Assembly: GCA_031769625.1 (NCBI GenBank)
Contig: JAUIMM010000550.1
Coordinates: 3,162,001-3,226,000 of the forward strand
Direction: 5' to 3'
Origin: Taudactylus pleione
Lineage: Eukaryota; Chordata; Amphibia; Anura; Myobatrachidae
DNA: 64,000 nucleotides
Shown here: piece after piece, positions 9,052 through 21,278 of the stretch
Position numbering within the stretch: position 1 is the stretch's first letter
How the letters are laid out: every line of letters starts with the position of its first letter
Made by a program: the position numbers and the translations under genes
The notes under the pieces: model-generated
Told to the model about the DNA's origin: nothing
Database searches by the model: none
The model's input: the letters and a program-made list of their open reading frames with translations, nothing else

Positions 9052-9260
9052 TTGGAGTGCGGCAGCCAGTAAGCTCTTTTACGCGGCTGCCGCACATCCT
9101 GGGCTTCTGCGGCATCTTCACCAGGATCGCTGCAGCCAGTAAGCTCTTTTGCGCGGCTTCCGCATATCCAGGGCTTCTGCGGCATCTTTACCTGGAGCGC
9201 GGCGGCCAATGAGCTCTTTTGCGTGGTCGCCACACATCCAGGGCTTCCCGTCATCTTCAT
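9052..9260. repeat. 70-bp tandem repeat, three copies
   Basis: GAGCTCTTTT/AAGCTCTTTT with its surrounding GCGGC...CATCCAGGGCTTC context recurs at 9071, 9141 and 9211, a period of 70 bp. Copies are G+C-rich and about 85 percent alike by eye. Confidence 0.8.
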
Positions 9261-9319
9261 TCTTCAGCTGGTCTCTCCAGCTCCCCGGCCGACAACTGAA
9301 TGGACGGGGCTCGTGCTGC

Positions 9320-9397
9320 TGCTGTATATGTGTGTGTATATATATACACACACATATACATATATATATATATACGCACACACACACACATATATAG
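9320..9397. repeat. (TG/TA)n-(CA/TA)n microsatellite
   Basis: An alternating TG/TA then CA/TA tract that is largely self-complementary. PLE1 begins right after it. ORFs made of Tyr, Ile, Thr and His repeats here are artefacts of the microsatellite. Confidence 0.9.
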
Positions 9398-10139
9398 TGG
9401 CAGCGGTCCGGCACTCTCCTGTACAAAATGCAGCTTCCCTCCGTGCCCTCCTTAATAGTGGTGCATAGTAGAAATTCGAGACGGCACTGAAGGACTTAAT
9501 AGCTTTTATTCCATTCCATCAGCCCTTTTGTCAAAGTCATATACAAAAATTAAAAACAACTTCTTACCTTAAGAAGTCACCCAGGTGTGACAGTGAAGTC
9601 CGGGGTGTGTGCGTTCCTTGCATGCTGCAGGCAGCGTCCCATACTGATGATGAGGTTGCTGTGCACCACTACCTGTTACCTAGGCAACCAAACGTCATCA
9701 GTAAACATCCACATGTATTACTACGTGCCTATACAACCATCACCATAAGTACATCTAACATGAATAAATCAAAAACCATACTAATAAAGAACATCTATAT
9801 TAAAATAGGGAACTGATGTTTCAATTACTTGCCATAGCATACTGGCTAGGCACACATACAAAAAGAAATAGAACAGCGCAGCTAACATGGACACTAGACT
9901 GCAAATACTTGCAAACCATGAATAGGTCAACAAAGAGAATGTAAAGCACTATCTCATGAAATACACCATCAGCCAGATCTCAATCCCCGTATGACAAGTA
10001 TATGCAATATAAACACATATTATAATAAATTCCAGCAGATTTTATCATTAAGGCCTGTCGGTGTCATAGTATTGAGTTCTAAAATCCACTTTGCCTCCAT
10101 TCTCAACAGGCGGCTTCCTCTGTCACCATCATGAATGGA

Positions 10140-10367
10140 TTAAGGCACATGATCAATTATGAGATGTCTCAGTTGTAATAGATTATGTCCTCTCTTTGCG
10201 AAATGCCTCTCTACCGGCTGGTCACTCATTTTACCAGTTAGGGCTGCTCTAATAGCCCCACGGTGTAAAGCCATTCTTTCACGCATCGTTCTGATTGTTT
10301 TACCAACATAGGCGAGTCCACATGGGCAAATTATCATATACAGTATATTATATGAGTGGTAGTGCAC
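10140..10367 (-). pseudogene. PLE1 GIY-YIG endonuclease domain
   Basis: 75 codons that contain the GIY-YIG signature in its Penelope form: ICPCGLAYVGKTIRTMRERM, with the CxC, G-x-AYVGKT and R residues of the family. In Penelope-like elements this C-terminal domain nicks the target DNA for primed reverse transcription. It follows a cysteine-rich segment, now in a separate frame, encoded at 10369-10758. The surrounding coding region is frameshifted, so no intact protein is expected. Confidence 0.85.
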
Positions 10368-10368
10368 A

Positions 10369-10758
10369 TCAGTACATGATTAATTTTATACGAAGTGTCT
10401 TCTGTGGATGTTTAAACTGATGTGCCACTATCATATTGCAGCAGGTGGTACAACTGAGGCATCTATAACACCCGTTTTTCCGTTTCAGAAAACTTGGCTC
10501 TCCAGCATGATGTGCATTAAATCCAGTGATGTCAGTATATATGATATTATCTCTAATATTATGTCCTCTCAAAAAGCATGTCATAGGTCTGTACTTCCTT
10601 AGACCGGGTAAGCTAATATCTGTAGCTATGATTTGCCAACATGCCTTACTTGCATGTTGAATAACTTTACTCGCTGTAGATAAATGATGTTTCCATGGAA
10701 TAACCAATTTTTCTTTTTTCACTGTAGGTTGCAGTAGCTGAGTCCGTTCAATCTTCAT
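10369..10758 (-). pseudogene. PLE1 linker and cysteine-rich region before GIY-YIG
   Basis: 129 codons, in a different frame from the GIY-YIG segment just downstream. Toward its end is a cysteine cluster (CYRCLSCTTCC) matching the zinc-binding-like CxxC region that lies between the reverse transcriptase and the endonuclease in Penelope-like proteins. PLE2 has the equivalent CGHCKAC at about 43445-43475. The start is arbitrary because the true upstream frame is broken. Confidence 0.75.
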
Positions 10759-10890
10759 TACTTGTACTTTTTATTGCTGCAATTGTTGCATGTTGCAACC
10801 TCTGTTTGCAAATTTAGTGATAATAGCATCAACTGCTGCCTCTGCTTCTGACGGGTCACTTGTAATCCTCAGAGCACGTAGCATCTGTGA

Positions 10891-11272
10891 TCATGGAAGC
10901 CCTCTTTTTAAAGATGCCGGTTGGTGGCTAGCAGCATGCAGCAGGTTATTTTTGTCAGTGGGTTTGCTATATATCTTAGTTTTTATCTCCCCATCTTCAA
11001 TGCACACTTCAACGTCCAAATAATGAATAGTGGTATAGCTGTATTGGTGGGTGAGCTTAATTGTGGATGCTCTACTATTAATATTCTGCATCAATTGAAC
11101 AAACTGTTGTTCACCCCCAGTCCAAAGCATGAAAAGGTCATCTGTAAAACGGCAGTAAAATAACACGTTTCGTGATTTCAGGATCTATGAAGAACATCTG
11201 CTGTTCTTCTTCCAACAAGAACATGTTGGCATATGTAGGGGCCACATTACTGCCCATAGCACAGCCTGAGCA
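10891..11272 (-). pseudogene. PLE1 reverse transcriptase, motifs B and C
   Basis: The open stretch at 10891-11166 carries the catalytic motif C as YCRFTDDLFMLW, with the two aspartates kept. The stretch just upstream (11166-11272), separated by frame breaks, still reads as motif B (CAMGSNVAPTYAN). This is the direct continuation of the reverse transcriptase from 11273-12271, split off by a stop codon. Confidence 0.8.
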
Positions 11273-12271
11273 CTAGAGATAAAATCTACTATTGCATAAG
11301 AAGTAGTTTCTAGTGAGTGTTAGTTCTAGCAATTGGAGTAACAACGCCACCTCAAACTCACACTTGTCCTGTGTTTCTAATATTTTGATAATTGCTCGGA
11401 GTCCCAAGTCATGTGTAATAGCAGTGTATAAATTACAAACATCCATCACGCACATTAATGTTTGTCCAGGGACCCTCTTGATATTAATCAAATGGTTTAG
11501 AAACATTGTTGTATCTTTAAGGACTGATGAGCACTTACTCAAGACTGGCTGCAGGACATGATCCAATAGCTGTGCTATAGGTTGGTATAGTGAGTTACGA
11601 ACAGACATAATTGGTCGACCAGGCGGTCGAATTGCATCTTTATGTATTTTAGGTGTTAAATATAAAACTGGCACAATGGGAAAATCTTGTGTTAAAGCAT
11701 GTCTTATTTTATTAGTGATTAACCATTGTATCTCTGCTATTTTTAGGATACTATCCAATTCAGCCTTATACTGCACAGTAGGATCATTTGGCAGCAGGCG
11801 GTATGTCAATTCATCACCCAAATGCCGCTCTGCTTCACACATATAATCTCGTAGATTAAGAATCACAGTGGCTCCACCTTTATCTGCCGGCCGAAAGATT
11901 ACATCTTTGTATTGACTCAATTGCTTCAATGCAGTGGATTCTTCTTTAGTTAAGTTGGAATGCTCTTGGTTAGAAGCCATATTATATCTCTGGTAAGAGT
12001 CATCAAGCAGTCTCATGAAAGTCTTAATCGATGGGTTATGTGTCTGTGGATCAAACTTAGATCTATGTTGTAAAAGGTCAGCAAAAGGTTCTCTCATGGT
12101 ATTATCTGAAACATGTTGAAAATGTTCACGTAACCACAATTTGCGTGAGTATTTATGTAGATCCATCTGCCATGCAAATTCATTAAACTTAGTAGCAGGT
12201 ACAAACGACAGTACTTTGTTAAGCACCCTCATTTCTACGTCACTGAATATTCTAGATGACAAGTTCACCAC
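11273..12271 (-). pseudogene. PLE1 reverse transcriptase, N-terminal and palm region
   Basis: 332 codons of Penelope-type reverse transcriptase. Visible motifs are RPADKGGATVI (fingers), YLTPKIHKD and PPGRPIMS, and motif A as VMDVCNLYTAI with its catalytic aspartate. A stop codon truncates it just before motif B. The start chosen is the first ATG; the related PLE2 protein extends further upstream. It would copy element RNA at a nicked target site, but the reading frame is disrupted in at least three places. Confidence 0.88.
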
Positions 12272-12465
12272 TAAATTTTCTTTCTGCCTCTCCTGCCTTT
12301 GGGTCCTCTGACGGGTGGCCGACCTCTGGGTTTTCCTTCGCTTACTGGTGTTACCCCTAAAGGGAGGGCTGCTTCATTTGTGGGGATATCCGAATCTGGT
12401 GCTGCAAAGTCATTGTCGCTATTTGAAGTCGCCGGATCACTCGTAGTGTTGTCTCTTCTTCTACT

Positions 12466-13173
12466 TCATTGTCTTGACCTAAAGAATGGTTGTCTCCTTT
12501 GTTCATTACCCATTATCCACTGGTACAATTTGTTTTCCTCATAGTCAGATTTAACCGTTTGATACTTATTCTGTTTAAATCTAACTATCTCTCTGCGATA
12601 AATTTCACGCTGCGTTTTAAGTTTCTGCTGGAACTCACTGACTGGCTCTTGTTCAAAGATTTGTTTATTATTACTTTCAAATTGGCTGATTCTTTCCCTG
12701 ATGTTTTTTAACTCCCTGCCTGCCTCCTCTATCACGAGGAGCAACAAGTCCATACCACATTTATTTAATATTCCAATCCACCTGTGGCAAAACTCTGGAT
12801 TAAGTCGTCCAATTGTTGGGGTATTCTTAACCCGAAATCCACAGGGAATAAGCTTTTCTCTGTAATAATTGGATAGTGAAATGCCATGTAGCTGGAAGTC
12901 TATTTCCTTCCTTTTCATTTTTATCAATTGACAGAACAAATTTTCTTTAATGCTGGCTGTGTCTCCCAGTGTAAGTTGATCCGCAAATAGGATACTAGCT
13001 GCCTCATCATCAGAGAAGTTAAACAGTTCTTTATGGGAGGTATTAACCCATCTATATCCTTGGTATTCAGCCATGTAGTTAGCACTTGCAGAATGTTCCA
13101 TAATAAAATCCCAGATGCTCACCAAATAACCTGGATAGAGCGATAAGTAATCCTGTGGGGTGCCTTGACCCAA
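12466..13173 (-). pseudogene. PLE1 N-terminal region, coiled coil
   Basis: 235 codons rich in Glu, Lys, Gln and Arg. The central part (about residues 150-215) looks like a coiled coil. It matches PLE2's first ORF (40746-41477) in position and general composition, including the K-x-Y-x-W motif near the end (NKLYQWIMGN against NKIYKWNIQP). A basic Pro/Arg/Gly-rich linker (12299-12466) in other frames joins it to the reverse transcriptase. No enzymatic motif is visible. Confidence 0.7.
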
Positions 13174-13189
13174 TGGGAAATCCTAAAGT

Positions 13190-14130
13190 AGGTTCCCTTT
13201 GTATAATGGCATCAGTCCGGCACTCTCCTGTACAAAATGCAGCTTGCCTCCGTGCCCTCCTTAATAGTGTTGCATATTAGAAATTCGAGACAGCACTGAA
13301 GGGTTTAATAGCTTTTATTCCATAAAAAACACCAACGTTTCAGGGCATCAGCCCTTTTTCAAGGTCATAAACAAAAATTAAAACAACTTCTTACCTTCTT
13401 ACCCCAGCTAACATGGACACTAGACTGCAAATACTTGCAAACCAGGCATTAATGATAAAATCTGCTGGAATTTATTATACTATGTGTTTATATTGCATAT
13501 ACTTGTCATATGGGGATTGAGATCTGGCTGATGGTGTAGTTCATGAGATAGTGCTTTACATTCTCTTTGTTGACCTATTCAGGTTTGCTAGTATTTGCAG
13601 TCCAGTGTCCATGTTAGCTGCGCTGTTTTATTTCTTTTTGTATGTGTGCCTAGCCAGTATGCTATGGCAAGTAATTGAAACATCAGTTCCCTATTTTGAT
13701 ATAGACGTTCTATATTAGTATGGTTTTTGATTTATTCATGTTAGATGTACTTATGGTGATGGTTGTATAGGCACGTAGTAACACATGTAGATGTTTACTG
13801 TTGACGTTTGGTTGCCTAGGTAACAGGTAGTGGCGCACAGCAACCTCATCATCAGTATGGGACGCTGCCTGCAGCATTAAAGGAACGCATGCAACCTGGA
13901 CCTCACTATCACACCTGGGTGACTACTTAAGGTAAGAAGTTGTTTTTAATTTTTGTTTATGACCTTGACAGAAAGGCTGATGCCCTGAAACGTTGGTGTT
14001 TTTTTATGGAATAAAAGCTATTAAGTCCTTCAGTGCTGCATCGAATTTCTACTATGCAACACTATTAAGGAGGGTATGGAGGCAAGCTGCATTTTGTACA
14101 GGAGAGTGCCGGACCGATGCCACTATACAA
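13190..14130. repeat. PLE1 terminal repeats: direct copy then inverted copy
   Basis: 13190-13442 repeats the tail at 9398-9917 in the same orientation, with an internal deletion. From 13445 the sequence switches to the reverse complement of 10060-9398 and runs to about 14115. Both copies carry the strand-specific motif GGGCTGATGCCCTGAAACGT (minus strand near 13340-13362, plus strand near 13975-13995), which resembles a decayed hammerhead ribozyme core. Confidence 0.8.
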
Positions 14131-14149
14131 AGGGAACCTACTTTAGGAA

Positions 14150-14806
14150 TATATATATATTTTATTACTGTATATATATTGCTTGATCACTGTGGCCAGC
14201 GGTGATCGGGATACATGGGGACTTGGGGAGGTGGAGCTGAGGCCAGAAAGGAGTGGGAGGGGCCGCCGGGGTACATAGCAGCAGCTGTGACTAATAGAGC
14301 CGTTGCTGCTGCTGACTACACAGTGATCTTACTGATCACTGTGTTCCGGAGCCGCAGCAGGAGGGTGTCCCGCTAGCAGCCCAGATACATAGCAGCAATG
14401 GCGGCTACCAGAGCTGCTGTTGCTGCTGCTCGTACACAGTGATCTCACTGAATACTGTGTTCCAGTGCTGCAGCGGGAGGGTGTCAGAGCCGCCCCTACT
14501 GCCTCTTACTGAAATGGCTGCCCGATCACTGCTGGCCACAGCAGCAGCAGCTACATGAGCTGTGACTGCTGCTTCAAGCAGGGTGCCTCCGGTGCCCGAT
14601 CATTGTGGCCAGCAGACACAAGGGAGGAGGAGGCACAGGTGTAGAGGGACCAGCAGGTCCCTCTGAGATGGGCGGCTTCTGGAAGTTAACTTCCAGCAAG
14701 CCACCCACTATGTGTTTCTGACTGGTCGTATCAGATATGATCATGTCAGGGAAAGCCCAGTCTGGTATGGTCGTATCTGATATGACCATGCCAGGCAAGT
14801 GGTTAA
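14150..14806. mobile_element. TTAA-type DNA transposon repeat (possible piggyBac/Kolobok MITE)
   Basis: The right end reads GGCATGGTC-type sequence inverted and finishes at GGCAAGTGGTTAA. GATCACTGTG and GCAGCAG modules recur through 14200-14600, and a near-duplicate GGTCGTATC(A/T)GATATGA occurs at about 14724 and 14769. The left end is not defined. No ORF is supported. Confidence 0.4.
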
Positions 14807-15251
14807 GAGCCTACATTAGGCTGTAGTGTGAAAATTAAAAGTGCATTTCAAACATAATTACAGCATTAAACTGAAGTCAAACAGAAGGATAACACTCCAA
14901 CTCCAAACCCACCAGAAATCAAAACAACATTTGGATAAAGTATAGTCAAGAAATGTGAGTTCAAAATCTCTTCACTGCAAGCACCAGATGTCTGCATAAC
15001 CAGGACATCAATCACTTGACTCTGTTTGCTTATTGTAAGAACTTAACAGTTTAATTGCTAATATATACGCTAGCTCTCTGGTCACAAATACCTCAAAGCT
15101 TACTGTATTCTGTGCCAATTTCAGTTTTCCTCTTAGAAATAATGTCTTAGTCCGTTGCCTTGCCTCATGTCATCTACTGTATCTTTTAACACAGTCTACT
15201 TTAACATTCAACTGCTCCACCCATTAAATATCCACTTTTTCTTCCCTCACT
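14807..15251. other. Unannotated spacer
   Basis: About 445 bp with no recognisable gene or repeat. Confidence 0.5.
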
Positions 15252-16816
15252 CAGGGGTTAAAGTGGGCCAGAATGGGGTGGAACTGCATTCTGTCCCTTC
15301 TAGTTGGAGATAGGACCAGTTTTGCCTCCTCTGACCCACCTTAAACCTCCACTGCAGGGAGGCTCAATTTGCTGGGTGCCTGCTGAGATTTTGTTACCAG
15401 CAGGCACTCAGCTGGAGCTCACTTTTGAGCTCCAGCTTCTGTCTCCACCCCCCCCTCCCCCCAATGGGCACTATAGGAGAGATGACATGAATCATGATGT
15501 CTCTCCCATAGTTCAGAGGACTCATAGCAGCCAGGCGGACCGGAGGCACACAGGAGCGGGGCTTATGTATTGTTTTTCTTATTTTTATGGTGTAAGCAGC
15601 ACTGTAGGGGGTTTAACTTCTTGAGGCATTACACAGGTGGAACCACAACTGGGGGCATTACTACAGGGCTCACTACTACTGGGAGCATTACACAGTGGGC
15701 AATACTATTGGGGGCACTACTATAGGGGGAATTACTACAAGGGGAGCCACTCCTGGGGACACTGCATAAGGGGCACTATCACTACTGTGGGCTCTGCATA
15801 AAGGGTACCACTACTGGGGGCACTGAATTAGGGGCACTGAATAAGGGGCACCACTGGGGCACTGAAAAAGGGGCACTACCACTACTGTGGGCTCTGAATA
15901 AAGGGCACCACTACTGGGGGCACTGAATAAGGTCACCACTACTGGAGGAATTGCATAAGGGGCACCACTACTGGGGTCACTGAATAAGGAACACTACCAC
16001 TGTGGGCCATGCATAAGGGGCACTACTACTACTACTAAGGGCACTGCATAAGGGGCACTGAATAAGGAGCACTATCACTGTGGGCACCGAATAAGGGGCA
16101 CTACCACTGTGGGCACTGCATAAGTAGAACTACCAGTGTGGGCACTGCATAAAGAGCACTACCACTACTGGGAACACTGAATAAGGGGCACTATCACTGT
16201 GGGCACTGCATAAGGGACACTACCACTACTGGGGGCACTGTAAAAAGGGCACCACTACTGGGGCCACTGTATAAGAGGCACTACCACTATTTGGGCCACT
16301 GCATAAGGGACATTACCATTACTGAGGGCACTGCATAAGGGGAACCACTACTGGGATTACTGCAACAGGGGCACCACTGCTGAGGGCACTACATCACAGG
16401 CACCACTACAATGGGTATTGCATTTGCATAAGGGGCACTTCTCTTTTGCTGTGGGAATTATATGTAAGGGGCACTACTGCTGTGGGCATTGTATAAGGGG
16501 CACTACTACTGTGGGCATTGTGTATAAGGGACACAAATGTGGGCATTTTGTATAAGGGATACAAATGTGGGCATTGTGTAAAAGGGGCACTGCTGTGTGT
16601 CATATATGAATTAGGGACACTACTATGTGGTGTAATGTGGATAGGGTGAATCAAGCTTGTGCTTCTGTGTGGTGAAATTTGAATTGGGAATACTATTGTG
16701 TGACCATATCCATTTCTTTTGAGACCATGCACCTTTTTTTGTGCGCTGTCCACTTTTTCAATTAGCGCCGAGGTAGGGTGAGTTCCACCACTTCTCTAGG
16801 ACCACTTCAAGCACTG
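15252..16816. mobile_element. Non-autonomous hAT element carrying an expanded minisatellite
   Basis: The ends are CAGGGGTTAAAGTGG and, inverted, CCACTTCAAGCACTG. Flanking octamers CCCTCACT (15244-15251) and CCCTCAAT (16817-16824) agree at 7 of 8 bases, as expected for an old hAT target duplication. GTGGAACT occurs near the left end and its complement AGTTCCAC near the right. The middle kilobase is a tandem repeat. Confidence 0.75.
15625..16640. repeat. Minisatellite of GGGCACT(GAATAA/ACTACT)GGGG modules
   Basis: About 1 kb of irregular tandem modules of roughly 20 and 40 bp, such as GGCACTGCATAAGGGGCACT and ACCACTACTGGGGGCACTG. It is confined to the inside of the hAT element, so it grew after or during the element's spread. 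Confidence 0.9.
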
Positions 16817-17394
16817 CCCTCAATAATGAACTTTTTTTATTGTGCAGACACATTTCCTCCACTGTACTCTCACTTGCTTTTCTGCAAATGTCCTGCACTT
16901 TCACTCTCATTCATACTTTATTCCTTCTTCCAGTTTTCCTCCCCCTACTCACCTTAGCATCACCATGACCTTGTTTTCTTCCACTTCTCCCTTCACTCAG
17001 TGTCTACCTAATCTTCTGCTCTGCCCCATTCTTCCACCTTTATCCTTTCCCACTTGTCTCCTACACCTCCTCCTTCCCTTATCTCCCCTCCTCTGTCTGC
17101 TTTCCTCCCTCTCCTCTCCCATTACTACACTTTAATTCTCTTCTACCCCACCATGGTCTTACAAGCCTACTGCTAATCCCTCCTCCAACCCTCTACTCCA
17201 TGTCACCTCATCCCACCTCCATCCACATCTCATTAATCTACCTCCCTACCCACCACCTAAAGGTTCCCTTCCCAGCACTGGTGCCCGCACATTCTCTCCA
17301 CTCTATTCATCTCGGTCCCCCAAATTAATTTCACCTACTCATTACAGCAATCCTGATAATCTCTTTCACATCTCTCCCACAAACACTATCCCTT

Positions 17395-18340
17395 TATCCT
17401 ATGCCCTCTGTAATTCCAGATCGTTCTATAATAAAATAGTTCCCACCCATGATCTTTTCATCTCCAACAACTTGCATCTCCTAGCCATTACTGAAACCTG
17501 GATTTCACCCTCTGATACCACTTTTTCTTTGACTTTCTTCTCTGGGGGCCTCACTTTCTCTCACACCTCTCGGCCCGGGGGTCACCGTGGCATTGGTGTT
17601 GGGGTAAGTTCTATCCCCTGGTTACTCCTACCAACTCATACCCTCTGAACCATTCCTTACATTCTCTACATTTGAGGTTCATGTTTGCCTCTTCCAACCA
17701 GTAAACCTGCGAGTAGCTGTCACTTACTGTCCCCCTGGCCCTCCCTCCAAATCCCTTGACAACTTTGCTTCCTGGCTCTCTCACTTTCTCTCCTCAGACC
17801 TTCTCTCCATTATCCTAGGTGACTTCAATATTAGAATAGATATCCCCACTGAATCCTCTGCTTCCAAACTCCTTGCCCTCATATCTTCATTTGGTCTCTC
17901 CCAATGGACCTCCTGACCATCCCATGTGAGTGGGCATTGGCTTGATCTGGGCTTCACTCACTGGTGTAATATTTCTGATTACTCCAATTCCCCATTCCCC
18001 CTCTCTGACCATAACCTTTTCTCATTTCAGTTATCCCTCTCTCCTTCCCCTCCTCTACCTCCTAAGGCCACCATCACTAAGCATAACATTGAGGCTATCG
18101 ACACCATTTATTTTTCTTCCCTGCTTGACTTGCTTCTTTCCCCTATCTCCTCTCTCTCTTGCCTTGAACAAGCTGCTTCCCTATGCAATGCTCCCTTTAC
18201 TTCTGCTCTTGACTCTGTTGCTCCAGCAATCACTACTCACCCCCGCAGATCCAAACCTCAACCCTGGCATTCCAATACAACAGATATCTGCAAAATGTTC
18301 ATGAACTGTCGAGCGGCAGTGGAGAGGGTAACGCTATAAG
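17395..18340 (+). pseudogene. L2-type LINE endonuclease region
   Basis: Apurinic-endonuclease-like signatures survive across frames: ITETWISP near 17490, IILGDFNIRID near 17812, and LSDHN near 18003, the last two being the GDFN and SDH motifs of the exonuclease-endonuclease fold. The domain would nick target DNA. Stops and frameshifts break it. Confidence 0.75.
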
Positions 18341-18859
18341 GCAGTTTTCCCTCATATTAAATGTATGCTCTCATCCTGCAGTGCTACACTTTCCATCTCT
18401 AAACAGTCATATTTCAAGCATTTCATCTCCTCCCAGTCCTCAAATCCCCAATGTCTCATCACCATCTTCAACTCCCTCCTCTGCCCACCCCTCCTCACCT
18501 TCGCTCCTTGTTCTCTGCCTTTGACTTTGCTACCTACTTTACATCTAAAATAGACTCCACACATCAGGACATCATATCCCACCAGTCCCCAAGCACTCCA
18601 CCTCTTTCTTTCCTGGATCACCCCTCCCTTTCCATTTTAAATACTCTTCCTCTCCAAATACAGGGGAGAAGGATGTCAGTCATGGCCCTCATCCGGTCAT
18701 CCCCCCCTTCCACCTCCTTCCTTGACCCTATCCTTTCATGTCTCCTCTGCTACCTCTCTCCTTGTGCCTGTTCCCATCTTGGCCACCTCTTCAATCTCTC
18801 CCTCTCATCTAGCACTGTCCCTTCTGCATTCAACCATGCTCTTGCCTCCCAAATTCTTA

Positions 18860-19460
18860 AAAAACCCTAACACTCTTGCCAACTACCGACCCATTTCTCT
18901 CCTCCCTTTTGCCTCCAAACTCCTTGAGTGTATTTTCCTTTTCAGTCTGGCTTCCCTTCTATCGACTCCACTGAAAATGCCCTCATGAAAGTCAGCAATG
19001 ACCTCCTTCCTGTCAAACCCAAGGGCCACTACTCTTTGCTCAGTCTCCTTGACCTCTCTGCTGCTTTTGATACTGTGGACCACCCTCTCCTGCTGCAAAT
19101 ACTTTACTCCCCTGGTCTATGTGACACTGCCCTCTCCTAGCTGTCCTCCTACCTCACTGACCAATCCTTCTCTGTCTCCTCTCATGACTCCTCTTCCCCC
19201 CCCCAGATCCTATTACAGTAGATGTTCCCCAAGGTTCTGTTCTTAGACCACTCCTATTCTCTCTCTATACATCCTTTCTATGTGAACTCATCAGCTCTTT
19301 TGACCTCCATTATCATCTCTATGCTAATGATACTCAGATCTACCTTTCCTGCCCTGACCTCTACCCCTCTCTCCTCTCTTGTATCTCAAACTTCCTCTCT
19401 GCTATAACTTCCTGGATGTCCCAGTAATTTCTTAAACTTAATATGTCTAAGACTGAGCTG
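18860..19460 (+). pseudogene. L2-type LINE reverse transcriptase region
   Basis: Readable motifs include NYRPISLLPF near 18882, then [20 protein letters not shown] at about 19036-19095, which is the L2/CR1 form of motif [11 protein letters not shown] near 19318 is the Y-x-D-D box with its first aspartate changed to asparagine. The changed catalytic residue and many stops show it is dead. Confidence 0.82.
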
Positions 19461-20489
19461 ATCATCTTCCCACCCTCCCACATAACGTCACTTCAGACTA
19501 TTTCTTTATAAATTGATGGCACAATTATCTCCTCTAGCCCCAAAATACACTGTCTTGGAGTAATCCTGGATTCTTTCAAACCACATATCCAGAACCTTTC
19601 ACAGTCCTGTAATTTCCATCTCAAAAATATCAGCTACTTTCTCACCCAGGATGCTACTAAAACCCTAATACACTAAATAGTCATCTCCAGATTAGACTAC
19701 TGTAACCTCCTCCTATCTGGCCTCCCCAACTCTCATCTCCCATCCAGTCTGTCATCAATGCTTCTGCTTGACTCATCTTTCTCTCCAAACACTCTATATC
19801 TGCCTCCCCTTTCCTACAAGCCCTCCACTGGCTCCCTTTCCCCTTCAGAACCCAATTCAAGGTTTTCACACTTGCTTACAAAGCCCTCACCCATTCCTTT
19901 CCCATTTACATCTCTGACCTTATCTCCCTTCACTCTCCTTCCTCCCCTCTTTATTCAACAAATGCACACCGCCTCTCATGTCAACTGATTACTTCTTCCC
20001 ACTCCCATTCCAAGATTTTACCCGCGCTGATCCCCCACCTTTGGATCTCTCTCCCTCACTCCATCAGTCTCTCCACCTCTCTACAATCCTTAAAACGGGC
20101 TCTCAAGACCCACTATTTCATCAAAGCTCTCATCTTAACTTGCTGCTACATACTCCTTCCTCCCTGCCTACCCCATCTGTGTCACACCTGTTTGTCTGCC
20201 CCTCCCCTTTAGAATGTAAGCTCTTACGAGCAAGGCCCTCTACCCTTTTGTGCTTCTCCTTACTTTATTTTCATCTACTTCTTACTTCCCACTAGGGCAC
20301 CTAACACTTGGTTGCATATGCTCTGTTGCTTATTTGGTTGTTATGGTAAAGTAGCAAAAGTATATTATCCATGTCCTTGTCCTGCATTGCGGTTTATTGT
20401 ACTGTAACTCACTTTTATATTTATGTACTTTGTAAGGCGCTGCAGAACACTTGTGGTGCCATATAAATAATAATAATAATAATAATAAC

Positions 20490-21244
20490 AACAATATCAC
20501 ATGTGTAACAGTGGTATGGAATCTGTGTGAAATATAGCAGCCTGGAGCTTAGCGACATGCTGGGGGTTGCAGTCCGCTGAGTGTGAGCTAAGAAAATGCA
20601 CTGGTGGTCAGTAGCCCTGGTATTCGACTATATATTGTGGTGATAAAGGGTACTGAAATCCCTCTGGCTGTGGTAAGAGTCTCAGAGTCCATCCTGCTGT
20701 CAAAGCTGGTTTAGTGGCTGAGACAGAATCAGTGTAAAATTAGCTTGGAGCGATGCCATCTTGCGAATGGCAACCAGACACCATCCTAAAAACAAGAATC
20801 TGCAAGACGCCATTTTGCGTCCATCGCCATTTTAAGTTACAACTCACGAGCTAAGTACAAATGGCAATGTTTTTGATAATCTTTTTAGAAGCCATGACAG
20901 TCCCATTCTGGGGACAACCTTGCATAGAGAAATACCAAAACAACTAGAAAAACAGCCTCCTGAGAAAAGTAAATAGAATAGACAATACACCAGAATACTG
21001 TGAGTGTTTTACATACAAATTGGGAATCCCTGTATATAGACAAGTATAGTTGTGGCAATTGTAATATAACCCAGACATTGATCTACACAATTGAATTTGT
21101 CTGAATCGTAAACAGGTTTTAGTCTCACTCTCAGACAGAATGGCCCCAGCTTCAAAGCTGGGGGTCTCCACCTTGTTTGAGAAGTGAAGCTCACTGCCTA
21201 TAACACATTTGCATTGCAGTTTGAAACTGTTAGTAAGGAATGAG

Positions 21245-21278
<34 letters not shown>

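Larger units (their letters stand above)
9398..14130 (-). mobile_element. Penelope-like retroelement PLE1, broken, with inverted tails
   Basis: Contains, on the minus strand, a coiled-coil N-terminal region, a Penelope-type reverse transcriptase and a C-terminal GIY-YIG endonuclease, all interrupted. The tail sequence at 9398-10060 recurs inverted at about 13445-14115: for example GTCCGGCACTCTCCTG at the left and GGAGAGTGCCGGAC at the right. A partial copy in direct orientation lies at 13190-13442. Mixed direct and inverted terminal repeats are a known trait of Penelope-like elements. The element lies between TA-rich simple repeats, so its target duplication cannot be told from them. Confidence 0.85.
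16840..20490 (+). mobile_element. Decayed L2/CR1-type LINE
   Basis: Coding remnants in all three plus frames appear in the order of a non-LTR retrotransposon: an endonuclease region (about 17395-18050), then reverse transcriptase (about 18870-19400). The 3' end has the landmark TGTAAGCTCTTACGAGCAAGG (about 20214) and GGCGCTGCAGAACACTTG, then finishes in an (ATA/AAT)n run at 20466-20489. Such a 3' end with a short microsatellite tail is typical of vertebrate L2. The pyrimidine-rich 16840-17390 may be its 5' part, but nothing there is recognisable. Confidence 0.82.

Noticed and set aside
9118..9468. ORFs with Tyr-Ile-Thr-His or Cys-Val repeats
   Set aside because: Translation of a TA/CA/TG microsatellite and a 70-bp tandem repeat.
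16406..16753. 115-codon minus-strand ORF with repeated FTQCPHLYPL-type units
   Set aside because: By-product of the hAT-borne minisatellite.
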